Assembly (NCBI GenBank): GCA_964627605.1
Contig: CAZVGZ010000016.1
Span: 1-64,000, forward strand
Length of the DNA stretch: 64,000 bases
Reading direction: 5' to 3'
Source of the DNA: CAZVGZ01 sp964627605
Lineage (GTDB): Bacteria > Latescibacterota > MWCZ01 > CAZVGZ01
A model generated the notes under the pieces. It searched no databases. It was given only the letters and a program-made list of their open reading frames with translations, and had not been told where the DNA came from. Within the stretch, counting starts at the first letter, position 1. Every line of letters begins with the position of its first letter. This document shows positions 53,711 to 62,903 of the stretch, piece by piece. The position numbers were made by a program, and so were the translations under genes.

Positions 53711-54526
53711 ATGGGTGCGATGTTCGAGTGGTTCATGGGACACCGACGCGGTGCGGTCCTCGCTGCGAGCATTCTAATCTCCCTCTTGATTATCGCCCAA
53801 CCCACCGACGCTGGACTATCGCAAGCCCGTTGGATCGGGCTGCGGGCAGCAGCTTTTGGGCAGTGGATATTTCGGTGGCCTCTTCGCCTGGCTGAGCGAC
53901 AGGGCGAAAACCGTTTTCTCAGGCACCGCGTGCTTGAGTTGTCCCGACGAAGGGTCGATCGCAAAGAGCTCTATCTTGAGAACAGCCGTTTAAGGCGTCT
54001 GCTCGATTTCTCCCGCGAGGAGCATTGGTCGTATCTGCCTGCCAAGGTGCTCGCCTATGGGCCAGACTCCCCTCCTATTACCGCAATGTTGGATGTTGGC
54101 ACCGCAAGCGGGGTTGAGCGACATCAAGCTGTCGTGAGCCCTGAGGGGCTAGTGGGCCTTATCGACCACGATCCCGACGGGCAGATATCTTTGGTCCGTC
54201 TGTTGACGCATCCAGCGACGAGAGTAAGCGTCGTGGTTGAGAACGACGACAGGCCATCGGGTATAGTCGAGTGGCGTGATGACCGATTGACGTTGGGGCA
54301 TGTGCCTGCCGAAAGCGGCCTGGCACCGGGAGATTCGGTTGTCTCCTCAGGTCTTGGTGGCGTGTTTCCACCAAGCCTTTTCATCGGAGTCATATCCTCG
54401 GCAGTAGAGGACCCAGACGCTATGTTCCAGACCGTAGAGCTCGATGCCGCAGTTGCCACGACACTTTTTGAAGAGCTTTTTGTCGTCCAGTATCGCCAAT
54501 CCGAACCCGTCAGCGTCAAACCATGA
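53711..54526 (+). CDS. mreC: Rod shape-determining protein MreC
   Basis: A 271-residue bitopic protein: one N-terminal transmembrane helix (about 14-30), a periplasmic coiled coil (65-95, RHRVLELSRRRVDRKELYLENSRLRRLL pattern) and a two-barrel beta domain (110-260) with AVVSPEGLVG and GDSVVSSGLGGVFPP. It links MreB to PBP2 and RodA in the elongasome. It starts 117 bases after mreB and overlaps mreD. Confidence 0.93.
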   Translation: MGAMFEWFMGHRRGAVLAASILISLLIIAQPTDAGLSQARWIGLRAAAFGQWIFRWPLRLAERQGENRFLRHRVLELSRRRVDRKELYLENSRLRRLLDFSREEHWSYLPAKVLAYGPDSPPITAMLDVGTASGVERHQAVVSPEGLVGLIDHDPDGQISLVRLLTHPATRVSVVVENDDRPSGIVEWRDDRLTLGHVPAESGLAPGDSVVSSGLGGVFPPSLFIGVISSAVEDPDAMFQTVELDAAVATTLFEELFVVQYRQSEPVSVKP

Positions 54527-54999
54527 ACGCCATCATTCAGCTTTTATGGTTGATCTGCGCCGTTGTAGTCCAATGGGCGTGGGGGTCAGCGATTAGCTTT
54601 GGAGGTGTGACGCCTTATCTCCCTCTGATACCCATCGCCCGGTTGGCGCTAAATGATGGCGAAGTTAGCGGCACGTCAGCAGGGTTTGTCAGCGGACTGG
54701 CAATGGACCTGTTCGTGCTGGATCGGTTTGGTGTAAGAGCGCTCGTTGGCGCTATCTTGGGCTATCTTCTGGGCGGCAGCCGCGACCGGTTGGCTGGAGA
54801 TGCTTTGCAGACGCGACTGGTGCTCGTTGCGGCAGCCGTCGCGCTTCACGAGACTGCGGTGGCGGTGCTTGCTGGAGCCTGGAGCGTCGGAACGGTACCG
54901 TCAGCGGTGGCAAGTGGGGTATACACAGGAATTCTGGCGGCGATTCTGTGGGGTATCGCTGTGGTTTTTGATGGCTTGTCCGGCCGTTCATCGTCCTGA
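54523..54999 (+). CDS. mreD: Rod shape-determining protein MreD
   Basis: A 158-residue protein with about five membrane helices, the expected size of MreD. The LALNDGEVSGTSAGFVSGLAMDLFVLDRFGVRAL stretch holds the GxxxGxxxD pattern seen in the family. It starts on the ATGA overlap with the mreC stop, so translation is coupled. Partner of MreC in the elongasome. Confidence 0.88.
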   Translation: MNAIIQLLWLICAVVVQWAWGSAISFGGVTPYLPLIPIARLALNDGEVSGTSAGFVSGLAMDLFVLDRFGVRALVGAILGYLLGGSRDRLAGDALQTRLVLVAAAVALHETAVAVLAGAWSVGTVPSAVASGVYTGILAAILWGIAVVFDGLSGRSSS

Positions 55000-55151
55000 G
55001 ACAGATGCTTGGCGAATGCGGTCACCAGGACTCGGGTGCTGTTTTTGGGCTAGCATCCAGACATTGCATCGGCCAGCAACTTCGACGGAGTCCGCTGCGG
55101 CAATGGGTTGTCAAAATTGTTTGCAGAATCAACATTCGAATTGAAAGGTGA

Positions 55152-56942
55152 ATGAGGGTGGCAACACCGCAGAAAAGCCGCGAACGCGCCGTCATGCTGG
55201 TCTTGGTACTGTTTTTCGGCGGCTTGGTGGTCAGGTTGGCGGTGCTTCAGGTGGCGAACGCGGCGTCCTATCGCCAGCGTTCAGAGCAGAACGCGGTCAG
55301 GATTGTCCCCATCGACGCATTGAGAGGCCGAATCCTGGATCGCACCGGCCAGATTCTTGTGGGCAACCGTCCGTCCTACTCCGTGGCAGTGATTCCCGCC
55401 CAGCTTGGTGATGTAGATTCGGTCGTCGCCGGTCTGGCAAAACTGTTGAATCTCCCGGCGCAGAGGATTCGCGAGAAAATACCCAAGCGGTTTCTCGCCA
55501 GGCACAGACCTGTTGTCCTTAAACGCGATGTGGGCTTCCATATAGTCGCGCAGATAGAGGAGCGCAGCGCGGAGCTGCCTGGGGTGCTCTATCTCGTTGA
55601 GTCCCGCAGGCGCTATCCAAAAGGGGCGATGGCTGCCCACGCGTTGGGCTATGTTCGGGAGATCAAAGAGAGCCAGCTTCACGCTGGATATGCGATGGGC
55701 GATCTAGTGGGCCAGAGCGGGCTGGAGTTGGTGTACGAATCTGTTTTGCGCGGGGAAAAGGGGCAGGAGTATCAGGAAGTGACCGCATCTGGCCGCGTGG
55801 AAGCGCGCAGGCGGCAAGAGCCGGTGCGGGGTGAAGATATCAACCTCAGTATGGACTTGATCGTGCAGGAGGTCGCCGAAGAAGCATTTCACGACACACT
55901 AAATGGGGCAGCTATCGCAATTGACCCCCGCACAGGCGAGGTACTAGCACTGGTGAGCCGCCCAGCCTATGATCCACGCGTGTTCGCTGGCGTTGTTTCA
56001 CCCAAAATGTGGGGCCGCTTGAACAGCGATCCGCGCAGGCCGCTTTTCAATCGTGCGGTTAGCGGCACATATCCCCCTGGCTCTACCGCGAAGATGATCG
56101 CCGCGATGGCCGCCCTTGACAGCGGATTGGTCTCACGGCACAGAGTTATGGAGCCTTGCTTGGGGCTGTGGCAGTTTGGGCGCCGATCCTTCGGGTGCTG
56201 GTTCGGTGAAGGCCACGGGATTCTCAGTCTGATCAATGCGATTGAGACATCGTGCAATGTCTATTTTTATCAGCTTGGTAACATGGTCGGTCTGGATCTG
56301 TGGGCGCGAACCGCGTCCAAATTTGGACTCGGAGGGCGATCGGGCATCGATCTGCCAAACGAGGTCGAGGGGCAGATCGCCAGTCCAGAAATGATGGACC
56401 GGCTGCACGGCAAGGGCAAATGGTCTTTGGGTGAGATGCTCAATGTCGCGATCGGCCAGGGGCCGACGGTCACCACACCGATACAGATGGTCCGCTATGT
56501 GGCTGCGCTGGCGACCGGCAAGCTTTCGAGACCGCGCCTGATTCTAGACCGCGTCGATACCACCTACTCTGGCCAAGACAAAGACTTCCGTGAGCCAGCC
56601 GCAATCGGGTTCGATGAAAACCATTTCGCGGACATTCGAGATGCCATGCAGCTTGTCACTGAAGGCCATATCGGCACCGCCCACCGAGCGATGGTCTACG
56701 GTTTCCATACAGCTGGCAAAACCGGTACCGCTCAGAATCCGCACGGCCGCGACCACTCGTGGTTTGTAGGGTTCGCTCCGGCGACCGATCCAACGATCGC
56801 AGTGGCGGTCGTCGCTGAGAACGCCGGTCACGGCAGCTCAGTCGCTGCTCCTATCGCTGGTCGTCTGTTTCGTGCGCATCTGAATCGACCCGTGCCGTTG
56901 GAATCGGCACGGGCGCCGCGTCCCCCCCATGGAGACGACTAG
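55152..56942 (+). CDS. mrdA: Penicillin-binding protein 2 (peptidoglycan transpeptidase)
   Basis: A 596-residue class B PBP. A transmembrane helix (13-33) is followed by the pedestal domain (ALRGRILDRTGQIL) and the transpeptidase domain with active-site Ser311 in the STAK tetrad, SCN at 367-369, and KTG within AGKTGTAQNPHG near 520. It crosslinks side-wall peptidoglycan together with RodA. The gene lies between mreD (153 bases) and rodA (9 bases). The tail after the KTG domain is short, which is usual for PBP2. Confidence 0.95.
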   Translation: MRVATPQKSRERAVMLVLVLFFGGLVVRLAVLQVANAASYRQRSEQNAVRIVPIDALRGRILDRTGQILVGNRPSYSVAVIPAQLGDVDSVVAGLAKLLNLPAQRIREKIPKRFLARHRPVVLKRDVGFHIVAQIEERSAELPGVLYLVESRRRYPKGAMAAHALGYVREIKESQLHAGYAMGDLVGQSGLELVYESVLRGEKGQEYQEVTASGRVEARRRQEPVRGEDINLSMDLIVQEVAEEAFHDTLNGAAIAIDPRTGEVLALVSRPAYDPRVFAGVVSPKMWGRLNSDPRRPLFNRAVSGTYPPGSTAKMIAAMAALDSGLVSRHRVMEPCLGLWQFGRRSFGCWFGEGHGILSLINAIETSCNVYFYQLGNMVGLDLWARTASKFGLGGRSGIDLPNEVEGQIASPEMMDRLHGKGKWSLGEMLNVAIGQGPTVTTPIQMVRYVAALATGKLSRPRLILDRVDTTYSGQDKDFREPAAIGFDENHFADIRDAMQLVTEGHIGTAHRAMVYGFHTAGKTGTAQNPHGRDHSWFVGFAPATDPTIAVAVVAENAGHGSSVAAPIAGRLFRAHLNRPVPLESARAPRPPHGDD

Positions 56943-56951
56943 AGACTACCA

Positions 56952-58175
56952 ATGCCAGCCCCACGACAAGAGGCCGCCTGGCCACTTCTTTCTGCGACGA
57001 TCGCGCTAATTCTTATCGGACTCGCGGCTATCTACAGCGCCACCTTTCGCGCTGAGACCGCTCGAATCGCCGGATTGGCGGGGCAGCAAGGGGTGTGGGC
57101 GGTTTTGGCCGTCATCGGCCTTGTTGCGGCTGCGTGGATTCCTCAGAGGATTTGGGCGGCGTTGGCCTATCCGCTATTTGGAGTAAGCCTGCTCGCTCTG
57201 CTAATCGTTTTGGGGTTTGGAGCGCGTGGCATGGGCGCTGAACGGTGGCTGGTTTTGGGCCCTTTGCGCATCCAACCCTCTGAGATGGCAAAGTTGGCTA
57301 CGGTGTTGGCGTTGGCGCGGTATCTGTCTGACAGACGGGCGAACCTGTCCGAGCTGTCGGATGTTGTCAAGGCTGGTGGTTTCGCCCTCGCGCCACTATT
57401 TCTTGTGATTCAGCAACCGGATTTGGGGACAGCGCTGGTTTTTTCAGCGGTGTTCGTCGGCATGGCTTTTTGGGCTGGCGTACCGAATATCTTCCTCCTG
57501 GCTGCCCTAATGCCCATAGTTAACGTGGTATGCGCGCTTACCGGTCTAGTAGCCTGGGCGATGTTCGTGATGGTGTTGGCGATTGTGTTGGCGGTAGTGC
57601 GGCCGCCTCTGATCTCGACTGTGGCGGCTATTGTCACAAACGTTGCTGTCGGGATTGCGACGCCTGCTCTCTGGGGAGGTTTGGCGACCTATCAGCGCCA
57701 AAGGATTCTGACTCTGTTTGATCCAGAGTCCGACCCTTTGGGGGCCGGCTATCAAATCATCCAGTCCAAAGTCGCCGTTGGTTCAGGCGATCTGTTGGGT
57801 CGTGGTTGGCTGGAGGGGTCACAGACGCAGTTGGCCTATCTGCCGGAGAGGCACACCGATTTTGTGTTTTCAGTGATCGGTGAAGAGTTTGGATTCGTAG
57901 GTACTACATTTGTGCTGGGTCTGCTGTTTGTTGTGTTGTGGCGAGGGGTCGTCATCGCCAGGATGGTCAACAGCTCCTTCTCGTCGTTTGTATGTATCGG
58001 AGTCGTGACGTGGTTGGCGTTTCACACTGTTGTCAATGTGGGTATGACGGTGGGGCTGATGCCGGTGGTGGGGCTGCCTCTACCTCTGGTTAGCTATGGC
58101 GGTTCCGCGCTGGTGGCGAACTGTGTAGCCATCGGCATTGTTGCAGGCGCACGGCTGCGACGACTGGATTACTGA
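56952..58175 (+). CDS. rodA: Peptidoglycan glycosyltransferase RodA (SEDS family)
   Basis: A 407-residue protein with about ten membrane helices. LRIQPSEMAKLATVLALARYLSDRR, QQPDLGTALVF, RQRILTLFDPESDPLGAGYQIIQSKVAVGSGDLLGRGWLEGSQTQLAYLPERHTDFVFSVIGEEFG (which holds the catalytic Asp and the FxxxGEE segment), and LPLPLVSYGGSAL are SEDS-family motifs. It polymerises lipid II with PBP2. Only nine bases separate it from mrdA, so they are cotranslated. Confidence 0.95.
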   Translation: MPAPRQEAAWPLLSATIALILIGLAAIYSATFRAETARIAGLAGQQGVWAVLAVIGLVAAAWIPQRIWAALAYPLFGVSLLALLIVLGFGARGMGAERWLVLGPLRIQPSEMAKLATVLALARYLSDRRANLSELSDVVKAGGFALAPLFLVIQQPDLGTALVFSAVFVGMAFWAGVPNIFLLAALMPIVNVVCALTGLVAWAMFVMVLAIVLAVVRPPLISTVAAIVTNVAVGIATPALWGGLATYQRQRILTLFDPESDPLGAGYQIIQSKVAVGSGDLLGRGWLEGSQTQLAYLPERHTDFVFSVIGEEFGFVGTTFVLGLLFVVLWRGVVIARMVNSSFSSFVCIGVVTWLAFHTVVNVGMTVGLMPVVGLPLPLVSYGGSALVANCVAIGIVAGARLRRLDY

Positions 58176-58185
58176 CTCCCCTCAG

Positions 58186-58629
58186 ATGAAAGCGCTTGAA
58201 CGACACGGTCAGCAGGTGTTGGGGCGGCGGTTCCGGATGTTTTTCACAACGAGATAAAAAAAGAGATCACCGATGCGTGCGAGAGCGCCGGATACGATTT
58301 CAGCCCAGATGCCCTTAGGGTTGTGGCAAACAGCCGCATGTTCGCCGAGGATATCAATGTCGCTATGGCCGACGGCGGGCTTACTTGCGACCCCAGGACA
58401 GTGATCTCCATCACGCTGGGAGATCATGTGATAGAAACGTGGGGACTCAAGTTCAAACGTTGGCCTTCAGATGACACAGAGATCACAGAGTTAGGCGGCG
58501 TGCTCAGTGTGCCAATCTTGAGCGCTCTAAAAAAAAATCCCTGAGAAGGATGAGTTGTTCTATCTGGTGGGATCATCGCTGTCATACGACCAGTTCAAGC
58601 GGTTGCTCGTAGGCAGCACTATTAGCTAA
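58186..58629 (+). pseudogene. Unknown gene readable only with two homopolymer frameshifts
   Basis: From ATG 58186 (11 bases after rodA) the frame reads MKALERHGQQVLG and then fails in a GGGG run near 58221. One base added continues AAVPDVFHNEIKKEITDAC, a coherent alpha/beta protein, up to a run of nine A (58529-58537). There the frame hits TGA at 58542-58544. One base fewer in that run continues IPEKDELFYLVGSSLSYDQF to TAA at 58627-58629. The whole is about 147 codons. Lesions in homopolymers may be real decay, assembly error, or slippage on A9. No family is recognised. Confidence 0.6.
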
Positions 58630-58798
58630 CACGCTCCCGTCAGTTTCTAGCAGGGCGGCTATTTATCCGGGCATTCCCTGATAGCGTTTGGTCAGAAACC
58701 GTCGGTGCTGGGCATCTCTTCAGAACGCTATCACTATCCGCCAAGCTCCTGTCGTGTTATCCTTGGTGGTCGGTTTTCCCCCAAATTTCTGGCTTCCT

Positions 58799-59785
58799 AT
58801 GTCCCGATCACCCATCGATCTGAACGCTACAGCACATACCGGTCTCAAGCCGTTCGCATGGCGCGGTATTACAGGGTTGGTGCCACCAGACTGGGATATC
58901 TCGGCGGTCTCCGGCACCCCGTCGGCAGGCTACATCGGTTTGGACGATGACCTTGCCAGACGGCTCGAGGTAAAGTGGGCCAAGGCCCGAAAACGCGGGC
59001 AGATGGGCCCTGGCGAAATGCTGACGCAGTATATCAAAGCCATGCGGAAAAACCTCGAAAAAGGTCAAACGTTGGAGGTCGAACGCAACGCGAATGTAAT
59101 CGGGTTCGACAGCTTGCCAGATGACCGTGAGGCGATCTCATACCAGTGGGAGCACGAGGACGGGCAGGGGTTGGGGCTGGTGTGGTACTGTTCGACCTGC
59201 GGCCAGGTTCTGATAGCTCAGATTCAAGGCTCCCGCAGCGGGTTCAACCTTCGCACAGCATCCAATGTTCTGACCTCACTGAAATGCCATCCAACTAGTG
59301 CGGCGCAGTTCTGGGCGGTTTTCGATTTTGGTTTCGCCTGTCCCCTCTCTTTTGTCCTTCAGAGGCACAAACTCCAGTCGGGACTTCTCAGCTTCGAATT
59401 CGCCCACGGCAGCGACAGGCTCTATGTCGAGCGTTTGGGGATGGCAGAGACGATTCTGGAACACACCGATCCGACATTATGGGTTCCCAAAGTTCACTGG
59501 AAAAAACTGCGCCGACGTAGAATGCGTTTTCTAGAAACTGACACTGGCAGTCATCTAGGATGGGCGATTGAAGGGGAGAAATGGAGGCTCCTATATCTTC
59601 TACCATCGCCGGTTTCTGACTGGATTAGGCGCGTGCTGAAAAAAGATTGGATCGCCGGTTATATGTGGGTGTGTCCTGAAGCCAATCGGCTGTTTATAGT
59701 GCGCGCAGAGGGGCCCCACTCAACCGAGGTCGCCAGCGCCGTGGCCGAATCTATCGAGTGTCATACCGAGCAGGACGGCGGCTGA
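58799..59785 (+). CDS. Conserved protein of unknown function
   Basis: A 328-residue cytosolic protein. WRGITGLVPPDWDISAVSG near residue 22 and YIGLDDDLARRLEVKWAK look like a conserved module that recurs in uncharacterised bacterial and archaeal proteins; an isolated YCSTCGQVL segment suggests a partial zinc-knuckle-like pair. The second half has an FWAVFDFGFACPLSFVL stretch and a basic helix. No enzyme motif is clear. ATG 58799 is preferred over an upstream start at 58688 since the protein begins naturally there. The next gene begins two bases after its stop. Confidence 0.6.
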   Translation: MSRSPIDLNATAHTGLKPFAWRGITGLVPPDWDISAVSGTPSAGYIGLDDDLARRLEVKWAKARKRGQMGPGEMLTQYIKAMRKNLEKGQTLEVERNANVIGFDSLPDDREAISYQWEHEDGQGLGLVWYCSTCGQVLIAQIQGSRSGFNLRTASNVLTSLKCHPTSAAQFWAVFDFGFACPLSFVLQRHKLQSGLLSFEFAHGSDRLYVERLGMAETILEHTDPTLWVPKVHWKKLRRRRMRFLETDTGSHLGWAIEGEKWRLLYLLPSPVSDWIRRVLKKDWIAGYMWVCPEANRLFIVRAEGPHSTEVASAVAESIECHTEQDGG

Positions 59786-59787
59786 AT

Positions 59788-60558
59788 ATGGTACTCCGCA
59801 TTGCATGTGCACAGTTTGTCGCCGAAGCGGGCGATATTCCAGCCAACATGACGCGAATAGACGAGATGGCGTCCGAGGCTTCAAACGGTGGCGCCAAGAT
59901 CGTTGTCTTTCCAGAGCTTATCACCACCGGCTATCTATCTCCTGAAGCTATCGCTCCCCTCGCCGAATCGATACCAGGACCAACCACATCTCGATTGGCA
60001 GAGATAGCACGATCCCACGACATATCAATGGATGTGGGCATCGCCGAAAAAACGGACAGCGCACGGTATAACACCATGCTGCTCATAGGCCCGGATGGCG
60101 GCGAGCTGCTGCGTTACCACAAAGTCCACCTGTGGGACACGGAGCGAAAATGGGCTGATCCTGGCGACAGGTTTGATGTTGTGGAAAGCGACGGGGTTAA
60201 GTTGGGCATGTGGATCTGCTATGACACGAGGTTTCCAGAGGCTGCAAGGTCTTTGGCGATCTCAGGCGCAGAGCTGGCGCTAGTGGGATCGGCATGGTTG
60301 GGGCCGAGCGATGAGTGGGAGTTGGCAATCTGCTCACGGGCGATGGACAACGGGATATTTGTTGCTGCATCGGCGCTTCAAGGCCAGGAGTATAGAGGCG
60401 GCAGCCTCATAGTGGACCCCCACGGGGTTGTGATCGCGAGAGGCAATGAAGGTGAGGAAACCGTGGTTTTCGCCGACGTAGACTTGGCGGTCGCCTCCGA
60501 ATTCCGTGAGCGTGTGCCGCTGCTGTCGCACCTGCGACACGATGCTTATAGCGCTTGA
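59788..60558 (+). CDS. Nitrilase-superfamily amidohydrolase (carbon-nitrogen hydrolase)
   Basis: A 256-residue enzyme with the Glu-Lys-Cys triad: Glu43 in FPELITTGY, Lys112 in YHKVHLWD, Cys144 in ICYDTRFPE. It cleaves or forms amides/nitriles; the size and the SARYNTMLLIGPDG section fit omega-amidase-like or N-carbamoyl-type members, but the substrate is not predictable. The frame extends 10 codons upstream, but ATG 59788 is two bases after the previous stop and begins the standard VLRIACAQ. A strong terminator follows at 60569-60599. Confidence 0.88.
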   Translation: MVLRIACAQFVAEAGDIPANMTRIDEMASEASNGGAKIVVFPELITTGYLSPEAIAPLAESIPGPTTSRLAEIARSHDISMDVGIAEKTDSARYNTMLLIGPDGGELLRYHKVHLWDTERKWADPGDRFDVVESDGVKLGMWICYDTRFPEAARSLAISGAELALVGSAWLGPSDEWELAICSRAMDNGIFVAASALQGQEYRGGSLIVDPHGVVIARGNEGEETVVFADVDLAVASEFRERVPLLSHLRHDAYSA

Positions 60559-60568
60559 CCCGCCTGCC

Positions 60569-60599
60569 GCACTGTCGCACCTGACAGTGCTTTTCTTTT
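60569..60599 (+). terminator. Rho-independent terminator
   Basis: GCACTGTC and GACAGTGC form a perfect 8-base-pair stem with a 6-base loop, followed by TTTTCTTTT. It ends the transcript of the amidohydrolase gene. Confidence 0.85.
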
Positions 60600-60718
60600 G
60601 GGTCAATATATCGTCGGTATGGTCGGTGGCGGGTGGCAATTTCTGTCACCTTACGACGCGACTTGACCGCACCTGGGACCTCTCGTGACGCTATGAGCGT
60701 TCCAAAGGAGATCGCTGT

Positions 60719-62614
60719 TTGAATCGGCACGAGTACCGAGCACCAACCAAGAACAGGCCTATGCCAACCGAAAAAGTCAAAGAACGTCTGGCAACGCTGC
60801 CCCGGCAACCAGGGGTGTATTTCTTTAGGGACGCCAGAGACACTATCATCTACATCGGCAAGGCCAAAATTCTAACCAACCGCGTAAGATCATACTTTAC
60901 AAACTCCTACGATGACGGTCGAAGGCAGATTCACGCCCTCGTGCGAAACGTCGCCGACGTTGATTACATAGTCACAGCCTCCGAAGCCGAAGCGCTGATT
61001 TTAGAAGCCATCCTCATAAAGAGCCATCTTCCCCGGTACAACATTTTTCTTAAGGACGACAAGAAGTATCCGTACCTGATGCTCACCGATGAGGATTTTC
61101 CGCGCCTTCTGGTCACGAGGAGGGTTAGGAAGGGCGAAGGGCGCTATTTTGGGCCCTATACCGAGGTGCGGGCGATGCGCCGAGCGTTGGAGACTGTCCA
61201 CAGGCTGTTTCCGATTAGGACGTGCGATCCTCCTCTACCAAGCGGGGCCATCACCCGGCCCTGTCTTCAGTACGAGATCAAACGGTGTATGGCTCCGTGC
61301 GTGGGCTATCAGACCAAAGAGGAGTATGGTGAGCTGACCGATCAGGTCGCTCTATTTCTAAAAGGGCGATACGATCAGGTCAGTCAGATCTTGACCGAAG
61401 CGATGCAGATAGCCTCAGACGACCTAAACTATGAACGCGCGACGGAGCTTAGGAATCGGCTCAGGGACGTCGAAAGGATCACCGAGAAGCAGCGGGTGAC
61501 CTCCACAGGTATGGAGAATCGTGACATTGTCGCCGTAGTGCGCGAAGATCACGAGGCTTGCGCAGTTGTCCTGGAGATGCGTTCAGGTCGGGTGATCGGT
61601 CGCAAACAGCACGCCTTGGCGGTGGCGTTAGACGACGCCGCTGAAGTTGTTATGAGCGCTTTTTTGCGTCAGTACTACCTGGACGCCCTCACCATACCCC
61701 CTGAAATCCTGCTCTCAGACCCGGTAGAAGACGCCGACGATGTGGCACGATGGTTAACCGACCAGCAAGAGGATGGCCGCAATGTCGTTTTGGCGGTTCC
61801 CCAGAGGGGCGAGAAAGCGCGGATGGTTGAGATGGCTGGGGAGAACGCCAGGTTGATGCTGATTGAACGGCAGACGAGGCGGGAGAAGGCCCGCGATCGC
61901 ATCCCCCATCCGGTCAGCGCGCTGGAGCGCGATCTGAGGTTAGAATCGACACCTAGACGCATAGAGTGCATCGACATCTCTCACACTGCTGGCAGCGACA
62001 CGGTTGGGTCGCTTGTATGCTTTATCAACGGCAAACCCCGCAAAAATGAGTACCGCCACTTCCAGATCAGGTCTTTGGGGGACACCCCTGACGATTATGC
62101 CAGCATGCGGGAGGTAATCCGTAGACGATATACACGCGTCGCCGAAGAGGAGGAGACGGCGTCGGACCTGCTGATTATAGACGGTGGCAAAGGTCAGCTC
62201 TCAAGCGCCAAACAAGTGCTGGACGAAATGGGCTTCGACGAGCAGCCGGTGATGGGGTTGGCAAAACGTCTGGAGGAGGTGTTCAGGCCAGGGCTGCCCA
62301 AACCTGTGATGATTCCACGCACATCATCGGCGCTCAAACTTCTTCAGAAAATAAGAGACGAGGCGCACCGTTTCGCGGTGGAATACCACAGGAAGAAACG
62401 GTCAGCGCACCTCAAAGCCTCCGAGCTCGACGCTATTCCTGGTGTTGGCGATCGCCGCAAGAAAGACCTCCTGAAACATTTCGGATCGGTAAAACAGGTG
62501 AAGTTGGCAGCGGTACATGAGATCGCCGAGGTACCCGGCATAGGCCCTCAGCTAGCAGAGGTTGTAGCAGATCATCTAAAGAGTGGTGGTTCACAAGAAT
62601 CCAGCGGAGGCTAA
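60719..62614 (+). CDS. uvrC: Excinuclease ABC subunit C
   Basis: A 631-residue nuclease that cuts on both sides of DNA damage with UvrAB. Residues about 30-110 are the GIY-YIG nuclease (GVYFFRD ... IIYIGKA). Near 170-200 is a Cys cluster (CLQYEIKRCMAPCVG), near 225-260 a UVR helical hairpin, and about 400-570 the RNase-H-like C-terminal nuclease with IECIDISHTAGSDTVGS, LIIDGGKGQLSS and DEAHRFA. A helix-hairpin-helix pair (IPGVGDRRKK, VPGIGPQLAE) ends it. The start is TTG 60719, preceded at 8 bases by AAAGGAG; an ATG at 60761 lacks any such site. Confidence 0.94.
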   Translation: MNRHEYRAPTKNRPMPTEKVKERLATLPRQPGVYFFRDARDTIIYIGKAKILTNRVRSYFTNSYDDGRRQIHALVRNVADVDYIVTASEAEALILEAILIKSHLPRYNIFLKDDKKYPYLMLTDEDFPRLLVTRRVRKGEGRYFGPYTEVRAMRRALETVHRLFPIRTCDPPLPSGAITRPCLQYEIKRCMAPCVGYQTKEEYGELTDQVALFLKGRYDQVSQILTEAMQIASDDLNYERATELRNRLRDVERITEKQRVTSTGMENRDIVAVVREDHEACAVVLEMRSGRVIGRKQHALAVALDDAAEVVMSAFLRQYYLDALTIPPEILLSDPVEDADDVARWLTDQQEDGRNVVLAVPQRGEKARMVEMAGENARLMLIERQTRREKARDRIPHPVSALERDLRLESTPRRIECIDISHTAGSDTVGSLVCFINGKPRKNEYRHFQIRSLGDTPDDYASMREVIRRRYTRVAEEEETASDLLIIDGGKGQLSSAKQVLDEMGFDEQPVMGLAKRLEEVFRPGLPKPVMIPRTSSALKLLQKIRDEAHRFAVEYHRKKRSAHLKASELDAIPGVGDRRKKDLLKHFGSVKQVKLAAVHEIAEVPGIGPQLAEVVADHLKSGGSQESSGG

Positions 62615-62706
62615 GTTAAATCTGAGCGCCGTGCCCAACTATGTCGTATCATACTGTTGTCATGTAAGCCCAATTCCAACAAACACCTGAGACCAACGAG
62701 ACCGCA

Positions 62707-62862
62707 ATGGACACCCGCAAACTAGCCGTGATAATGTTCACGGACATGGTGGGATACAGCAAGAAAGTTCACACCGACGAAGTGACCGAAATGCCTCAAA
62801 CGTATTTCCGCGACCGCCGCATCAGCCTTTGGGGCGCCGTACGCCCGCTGGACAATCGCTGA
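62707..62862 (+). pseudogene. N-terminal fragment of a class III nucleotidyl cyclase
   Basis: A 51-codon frame beginning MDTRKLAVIMFTDMVGYSKK, which is the opening of adenylate/guanylate cyclases (RKLAxIMFTDMVGYS, with the first metal Asp in FTDMVG). The similarity ends at about residue 28; the remaining 23 codons do not continue the cyclase pattern. Normal catalytic domains need about 180 residues, so this is a truncated remnant between uvrC and lipA. The missing body is not in the following 40 bases. Confidence 0.65.
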
Positions 62863-62903
62863 CATCAGAGGCTGTTAGCCTCGTTTCGTCAACCAGACAC
62901 CAT

